In this document: positions 60,301 through 64,000 of the stretch, one piece after another | How the letters are laid out: each line of letters opens with the position of its first letter | Numbering within the stretch: position 1 is the stretch's first letter | Assembly (NCBI GenBank): GCA_027574665.1 | Contig: CM050648.1 | Location: forward strand, 37,644,200 to 37,708,199 | Direction of reading: 5' to 3' | Length of the DNA: 64,000 nt | Source: Rhynochetos jubatus | Lineage: Eukaryota > Chordata > Aves > Eurypygiformes > Rhynochetidae | Program-made: the position numbers and the translations under genes | The notes under the pieces: model-generated | Databases searched by the model: none | What the model was told of the DNA's origin: nothing | What the model saw: the letters and a program-made list of their open reading frames with translations, nothing else

Positions 60301-62334
60301 AGGCAGCACGCTTTTCCTTTTCCCACTTCACATAGTAGGGGAATACTTAAAAAAATATCAAGCATGTAGATCACAGAACCCCTAAGGTTGGAAAAGACCT
60401 GTAAAGTCATCCAGTCCAACCATCAACCCAACACTGCCATACCCACTAGACCATGTCCTCAGGTGACATGTCTACATGTTCCTTGGACACCTCCAGGGAT
60501 GGTGGCTCCACCACTTCCCTGGGCAGCCTGTCCCAGTGCCTGACCACTCTCTCAGTAAAGAAGTTTTTCCTAATATCCCATCTAAACCTCCTCTGACGCA
60601 ACTTGAGGCCGTTTCCTGTTGTCCTGTCACCAGTTACCTGGGAGAACAGGCCAGCACCTGTCTCCCCACAACCTCTTTTCAGGGAGCTGTGATGTGGTCT
60701 CCCCTGAGCCTCCTCTTCTTCAGGCTAAACAACTCATGATGAGGTTTGTGGGCTTCCTTTACCTGAGGCATTTAAACACTTCTGCCTTAATAACCAAGAC
60801 ATTGAGGGTTCAGTGATGGGGCTGTTTTGGTCCCTCGTTCCTTTAAAAAATTGCTCCATATTTTTCTTTAGTCTTGTAGGTTGCAGGAAAACTTTAATCT
60901 AGTTCTTAAATTAGTGTGTGTATGTATCTAATTCTGAAAGACCAAATGTCTGTGACTCTTAATCAGGTAAAGCTATATTCACGAGGGAGGAGCCAAAGTC
61001 ACTAAAAAGAACGTGTGCTTAAGTCATACCCCTTTCTGATTACTGTAGCTGGGTTTCTAAATTCCCTTCTTAAATGCCTCTTAGACTACATGCCAATCCC
61101 AGGTGTCTGTCCGCTGGGGCTCAAGTGCCCTGCCACCTAGGGGAAAACTCCCTGTTTCCCCAAGAACGTCCCTGTCTCGGGAGGAGCGGCATTGCTGCAG
61201 CCGTTCGAACCACAAACAAAATTCCCGGTGGTGTTCTAGTAATGTCTTGTTATGACACGGTATATTGTGCGTCAGGTTATTAAGGTAAAACCTAGGTACA
61301 CCATGATGTCGTGGGGTATTCAAGGCAGGGGACTAGGAAAAAGTTGCTTTTCCTGGTTTTTAATCAGGGATGCTAGTGCAAAAGGAACATTTACTTTTAG
61401 CAAAACACAGTGGTAGTATCTGACTTAAACATGAAAAATGTACCAGTCCTTCAGCAGAAATTGTGTGTCCATGTGGCAACAAGCCAGGGGTAAGGTCCCA
61501 GGTAGAATAAATATGTAAAGGTCGTTTAATGCAGTTTAACGGGGTGTATTTGTAAGTGAACAGGTACATATGCCACTGCTGCTGTCATCTAATTTCACTC
61601 TCTAAACGTGCCAAGTCTTTCTTCTGCTTTGCTGTAGATTTTGCTGGATTAGTTTATTTTTATTTCCTTAAACAACATCATATAAAACTCTTACGGAATG
61701 ATCAATCCAGTGCTTATTTCAGTTCTCAAGACAGTTCCTTCCCCTGATACTGATCTTAATTTTCATTTTTACTCCAGCCTCCATGTGCTTACTTTCGCAA
61801 GGGTTGTACTAGAAGTGAATTACAAGCTTTTTGCCTTGAAACTGCTCTGCTTTATCAAGCCTTGTTCCTAACAAAATGTAATCAGCTGTAGGGTGGCTTT
61901 GTGTGAAAGAAACTGTCTGCTCAGTAATGCCCAGATCATGCGTGCAGCTACTGGTTTGACTGTGCATCCCGGTATAGACCCTGCTAGTACTTTATATATT
62001 GTTCATTATTTTTCAGATTCTTCCCTAGGGTCTTTCTGATTAGTATTTGCTTTGTTTACATTTTGGCTTCTTTGATTCCAGTAGCTGAAGACTTTTTTTT
62101 TTAATTAAATACTAATTATTATTCCTGTTCCCTACCCTCTTTTTTTGTCAATAGTCAGAAAACGCATATACCACACCTTTAGTAATGATACCGTTGTTGG
62201 AAATAAATGACAACAGATGTAACCTGACATCAGAAAAACAGGATACGAGTCCAGCAAACAAAGCAAATGCAGTAATTATGAAGAAACTGAATGCATGTGC
62301 TTCAAAAAATGTCAAAACGGAGAAAGATCTTCAG
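42375..62334 (+). CDS. MYBL1: MYBL1 (A-MYB) transcription factor, last exon missing
   Basis: A-MYB is a sequence-specific nuclear activator of the MYB family. It is best known for driving meiotic and pachytene piRNA genes in male germ cells. Fifteen coding exons join in frame for 2139 bases, 713 codons. The human protein is 752 residues, so about 40 residues are missing beyond the window. The order is an acidic N-terminus, then MYB repeats R1 (W37, W57, W76), R2 (W89, W109, W128) and R3 (W141, W160, W179). The central acidic activation region follows, then [10 protein letters not shown] near 359-368 and the conserved C-terminal blocks [38 protein letters not shown] and [14 protein letters not shown]. 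The start MAKRPR at 42375 matches the family; the ATG at 42359 is out of frame. The gene stands alone with its own CpG island. Confidence 0.96.
42395..46215 (+). other. MYBL1: MYBL1 intron 1
   Basis: This is a 3.8 kb intron from GTGAGT to TCTGCAG. The first about 350 bases continue the CpG island. A separate GC-rich islet at 44245-44513 ends in a consensus donor. The rest is AT-rich with no repeat recognised. Confidence 0.9.
44245..44513 (+). other. GC-rich islet, possible alternative first exon
   Basis: This is a CpG-rich patch inside an AT-rich intron, with GTGCCCGCTCGGC repeated at 44271-44283 and 44292-44304. It ends TGG|GTGAGT, a consensus splice donor at 44514. Splicing to exon 2 would leave no in-frame upstream ATG, so translation could start only at Met16 in exon 2, which keeps all three MYB repeats. 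No transcript evidence is available. Confidence 0.3.
46216..46318 (+). CDS. MYBL1: MYBL1 coding exon 2
   Basis: 103 bases between TCTGCAG and GTAATA code for the acidic N-terminus ([14 protein letters not shown]) and the start of R1 with W37. Confidence 0.95.
46443..46514 (+). CDS. MYBL1: MYBL1 coding exon 3
   Basis: 72 bases between CTTAACAG and GTAAGT code for the middle of R1, including W57. Phase 0 on both sides. Confidence 0.95.
46515..49455 (+). other. MYBL1: MYBL1 intron 3
   Basis: This 2.9 kb AT-rich intron holds one old antisense CR1 (47857-48018). No other feature was recognised. Confidence 0.9.
47857..48018 (-). mobile_element. CR1 LINE fragment, diverged, minus strand
   Basis: It starts near CAGAATCGTTGATGTTGGAA and runs through a segment like the CR1 3' UTR (CAAGGTCATTTAGTCTGAGC, then CCATGGACGGAGACGCCGCA). 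It is more diverged than the other copies, so it is older. Confidence 0.75.
49456..49548 (+). CDS. MYBL1: MYBL1 coding exon 4
   Basis: 93 bases between ATTTCAG and GTAATA code for the end of R1 (W76) and the start of R2 ([12 protein letters not shown]89). Confidence 0.96.
49549..50581 (+). other. MYBL1: MYBL1 intron 4
   Basis: An AT-rich intron of 1.0 kb from GTAATA to GTTCCAG; nothing else recognised. Confidence 0.9.
50582..50802 (+). CDS. MYBL1: MYBL1 coding exon 5
   Basis: 221 bases code for most of R2 and R3: [24 protein letters not shown] and [19 protein letters not shown]. It ends GGAAG|GTGCTT in phase 2. Reading through the donor would stop at 50918-50920 with a truncated R3. Confidence 0.97.
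50803..52566 (+). other. MYBL1: MYBL1 intron 5
   Basis: A 1.76 kb intron from GTGCTT to CATTTTAG. It carries a strong G-quadruplex motif at about 51212-51246; no repeat or RNA gene recognised. Confidence 0.9.
51212..51246 (+). repeat. G-quadruplex motif in MYBL1 intron 5
   Basis: GGG, GGGGGG, GGGGG, GGGGGG and GGG runs lie within 35 bases on the coding strand, with very short loops between the three middle runs. Confidence 0.7.
52567..52750 (+). CDS. MYBL1: MYBL1 coding exon 6
   Basis: 184 bases between CATTTTAG and GTAAGT complete R3 (R170 TDNSIKNHW179) and code for the linker with [10 protein letters not shown]. Confidence 0.96.
52959..53033 (+). CDS. MYBL1: MYBL1 coding exon 7
   Basis: 75 bases between CTTTTTAG and GTAAAT, phase 0 on both sides, coding for [11 protein letters not shown] through SNLVQ. 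Similar to human IPGYQYVSPEG. Confidence 0.93.
53034..54508 (+). other. MYBL1: MYBL1 intron 7
   Basis: An AT-rich 1.5 kb intron; no repeat or RNA gene recognised. Confidence 0.9.
54509..54613 (+). CDS. MYBL1: MYBL1 coding exon 8
   Basis: 105 bases between TTTTCAG and GTAAGG code for [20 protein letters not shown] and [11 protein letters not shown]. This is an acidic, helical part of the activation region. Confidence 0.96.
54614..55847 (+). other. MYBL1: MYBL1 intron 8
   Basis: A 1.23 kb intron from GTAAGG to TTTTTTAG. It contains a 71-base exon-like segment at 55166-55236 with acceptable splice signals. Confidence 0.85.
55166..55236 (+). other. Candidate cassette exon in MYBL1 intron 8
   Basis: The segment is preceded by CACTTATTTCCTCAG and followed by CAG|GTGAAC. 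It stays open in the incoming phase-0 frame for 23 codons. Its 71-base length would shift exon 9 into another frame that stops at 56065-56067, so inclusion would truncate A-MYB before its C-terminal regulatory half. Conservation and expression are unknown. Confidence 0.25.
55848..56081 (+). CDS. MYBL1: MYBL1 coding exon 9
   Basis: 234 bases between TTTTTTAG and GTAAGT. It codes for [38 protein letters not shown] and [10 protein letters not shown], all close to human A-MYB. Confidence 0.96.
56082..56396 (+). other. MYBL1: MYBL1 intron 9
   Basis: A 315-base intron from GTAAGT to CCTCATAG; nothing else recognised. Confidence 0.9.
56397..56765 (+). CDS. MYBL1: MYBL1 coding exon 10
   Basis: The longest MYBL1 coding exon, 369 bases between CTCATAG and GTGAGT. 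It codes for [40 protein letters not shown] and [14 protein letters not shown]. Confidence 0.96.
56766..57238 (+). other. MYBL1: MYBL1 intron 10
   Basis: A 473-base AT-rich intron; nothing else recognised. Confidence 0.9.
57239..57381 (+). CDS. MYBL1: MYBL1 coding exon 11
   Basis: 143 bases between GTACTTAG and GTAGGA code for [19 protein letters not shown] and [17 protein letters not shown]. Ends in phase 2 within a Gly codon. Confidence 0.95.
57382..57769 (+). other. MYBL1: MYBL1 intron 11
   Basis: A 388-base AT-rich intron from GTAGGA to TTGAATAG; nothing else recognised. Confidence 0.9.
57770..57887 (+). CDS. MYBL1: MYBL1 coding exon 12
   Basis: 118 bases between TTGAATAG and GTATGT code for [39 protein letters not shown]. 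This is the conserved C-terminal regulatory block of MYB proteins. Confidence 0.96.
57888..59585 (+). other. MYBL1: MYBL1 intron 12
   Basis: A 1.7 kb AT-rich intron. A TATG/TGTA-rich alternating tract lies around 59198-59255. No transposon recognised. Confidence 0.9.
59586..59702 (+). CDS. MYBL1: MYBL1 coding exon 13
   Basis: 117 bases between TAACTTAG and GTAACA, phase 0 on both sides. It codes for [20 protein letters not shown] and SCKQE, matching human A-MYB. Confidence 0.96.
59789..59893 (+). CDS. MYBL1: MYBL1 coding exon 14
   Basis: 105 bases between TATTGCAG and GTAAGT code for [18 protein letters not shown] and the following acidic stretch. Phase 0 on both sides, so skipping would keep frame. 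Confidence 0.95.
59894..62154 (+). other. MYBL1: MYBL1 intron 14
   Basis: A 2.26 kb intron from GTAAGT to GTCAATAG with one antisense CR1 (60371-60735). Bases 61090-61220 are locally GC-rich and unassigned. Confidence 0.9.
60371..60735 (-). mobile_element. CR1 LINE 3' end, older subfamily, minus strand
   Basis: It starts TCACAGAACCCCTAAGGTTG and ends near 60735. The CCATCAACCCAACACTGCCA segment and TCCAGGGATGGTGGCTCCAC mark a different, probably older CR1 subfamily from the copies at 7721, 33091 and 35582. Confidence 0.92.
62155..62334 (+). CDS. MYBL1: MYBL1 coding exon 15
   Basis: 180 bases from after GTCAATAG code for [20 protein letters not shown] and on to KTEKDLQ, aligning with human A-MYB up to LEKNLQ. 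The donor is CAG|GTCTGG, weak at +3 and +4. If it is not used, the frame continues 13 codons and stops at 62374-62376. Confidence 0.93.
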
Positions 62335-64000
62335 GTCTGGATGCAAAGAATTCTGTTAGCTTTCTTAGCAGGTTAACAAAGAATTTCTTTTTGGTTTCTG
62401 TCTTGTACTGGTTTCTGGAATTGTTCGATTCAGTAATTCAGTTTCAGTAGTGGTTCCATGATCCTTATTTCTCGTAAACTGGTCATTTGTCCATGAAGTG
62501 TTTATTCATAGCTAAGTTCTGTATATACAACCCTGATGATTCACTGAGTGGCATCTGAGATTTAAATGTGGGGAAAAAAGGTCAGAGTAGGGTAGACCAA
62601 ACAGGTTTGGGTGCCCAAGCCTAGCAGTAAAAAAACTGGACTCAGGTGGTTCAGAGGTTTAGTTTGCACCAAGTTTCTCAAATTTGGCTGGTGCTTACTT
62701 CATAATAAGTCCAGTGGGATTCATTAAGCAGAGTTCTGTTTGGTAATTGTTCTGGTAACATGCCTGTTCTTGTATGTCCATATATCCATATACTGTTAAA
62801 ACTGTGGGACCTAGTTTTTCCTCTCTGTGTGTCTTGACCAACAGGGCTAGGGAGAGATTCTCTTTGGCCTGACTTGGTACCTGTTCCAGTTTGTTCCCTG
62901 GGGAGCTAATGTATAAAATGTTTGTGTCTTCTCAGACTACCTACAGCTCTGTAATAATTTAAAAAAAAAAGGCAGGGCACCTGGAGCCTGACCTTCCGTG
63001 GCCCACTTAATTGCTCTAACGATGACGTGTTTTGAAGTACAGAGACAACAGTATTACTTTCTGTCTTATGAGAAGAAAGAACAGACCTCATTTGATTGTG
63101 ATATTCAGAAATAAAAAGAGTTAACTGCTGTGATTTGCAGCAAGGGTGAATACCTCTATCTGGCCCAGAAAACACTCAAAGGGAAGCTTAGTCATACTAT
63201 AGTCACCAATATTCTCATTGAACCATGTTTCCCTTTTTGCTCTTTCCCCTGAGAAATAAATTCCCTCTCGTTTTCATGGCCTCTCTAACCACGAGTCCCT
63301 TCCATGAATCAAGTCCTGCGAAATTCAGAGAGAAACTCAAATGGCTAATTTTCTCTGTGCGTCTGTATGTGGAACCGATCCTATGGATCGGTTTCCTGCT
63401 CAATGTGGGAGGGAGAGAACGTTGCATTCTTCATTATGCTAGAATCTGCTAGTGTCAGGTCCAATTTAGAACTGCTGCAACTCAGCTTGAGAGTCAGTAA
63501 GTCATGTAAACATGCAGGGTTTGCTTCATGGAAGAAGCAGGACTAGTAGCTCAATTATTCTTCCATTCGCTGTTTTTATTGCCAATTTCTTTGCCGTTTC
63601 TAATATGTTCTGAAAACATCTGACTGTTCTTCCTCTGCTGCTGCTTTGGTTCAGTGAAGTCCTTCACAGTATTCTTTTTCAGCCGCCAAACCATTTTGCC
63701 TTCCGTGGTGTCTCCAGACAGCTGTCAATAATCTGTTTTTCTGCCTGTTGAACGCTGCACATCCAAAGGGGGCGGTATCCAAAGAGAAGATGACTTAATC
63801 AACTTCCCTTTTACGTATCAATTGTTGAACCAGTCTCTTTTTAAGGGCGTTTTTCATTTTGTGCGTTTGAACCTCAAGCGTAACACAGATGTGCTGCTGG
63901 GGAGCTGGATTAAGGGGTGGAGAGGGAGCTTTGTCACAGGTGTTAGGTATTGTAGAACTGGATCCTTCTCCGTAAAATACAGTACTGCTAGGCTTTGATA
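62335..64000 (+). other. MYBL1: MYBL1 intron 15, incomplete
   Basis: I looked for the last coding exon, expected to code for a CEWETVVYGK-like stretch and a C-terminal LIL, and did not find it. It probably lies beyond the right edge. No repeat was recognised here. Confidence 0.7.

Noticed and set aside
61195-61215. GTTCGAACC-like B-box on the minus strand
   Set aside because: No acceptor, D-arm or anticodon arm can be folded around it, so it is not a tRNA gene.
1-64000. Prokaryotic-style features such as CRISPR arrays, operons, insertion sequences or phage genes
   Set aside because: None seen; gene structure, repeats and tRNA intron are those of a vertebrate nuclear genome.

Overview
The window is vertebrate nuclear DNA, most likely from a bird. 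It carries at least seven copies of the CR1 LINE 3' end, which dominates avian genomes. It also holds compact introns, CpG-island promoters and one solo endogenous-retrovirus LTR of a type I associate with non-galliform (neoavian) birds. The species cannot be named from sequence alone.

There are two spliced protein-coding genes, both on the + strand. VCPIP1 (VCIP135 deubiquitinase) is complete in three coding exons at 15736-18427, 23779-23865 and 26794-27665, giving 1216 residues. MYBL1 (A-MYB transcription factor) has fifteen coding exons between 42375 and 62334. Every exon joins in frame, for 713 codons. The final coding exon is not found and must lie beyond the right edge. About 0.8 kb upstream of the MYBL1 start codon, on the same strand, is an intact intron-containing tRNA-Tyr(GTA) gene (41454-41543).

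Layout: 1-480 is a CpG island with a consensus minus-strand splice donor. By synteny with mammals (SGK3 lies head-to-head with VCPIP1) it is probably the SGK3 promoter and first non-coding exon. 0.5-14.6 kb is intergenic, with two CR1 copies, the solo LTR, a short LTR tail and an AT-rich stretch resembling a conserved enhancer. 14.6-15.7 kb is the VCPIP1 CpG island. 15.7-27.7 kb is VCPIP1, and its 3' UTR may run to about 34.1 kb. 34.1-40.6 kb is gene-free with one CR1. 40.65-42.75 kb is the GC-rich tRNA/MYBL1 promoter block. The rest is MYBL1 and its introns.

The two proteins do not share a pathway. VCPIP1 acts with p97/VCP in Golgi reassembly and deubiquitination. A-MYB is a germline and cell-cycle activator. 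I found no clearly new biological system. The most useful leads are regulatory: an overlapping uORF that stops exactly at the MYBL1 exon 1/2 junction, a possible alternative first exon and a possible frameshifting cassette exon in MYBL1, a weak last-visible splice donor, and MYB-type motifs in the MYBL1 promoter.
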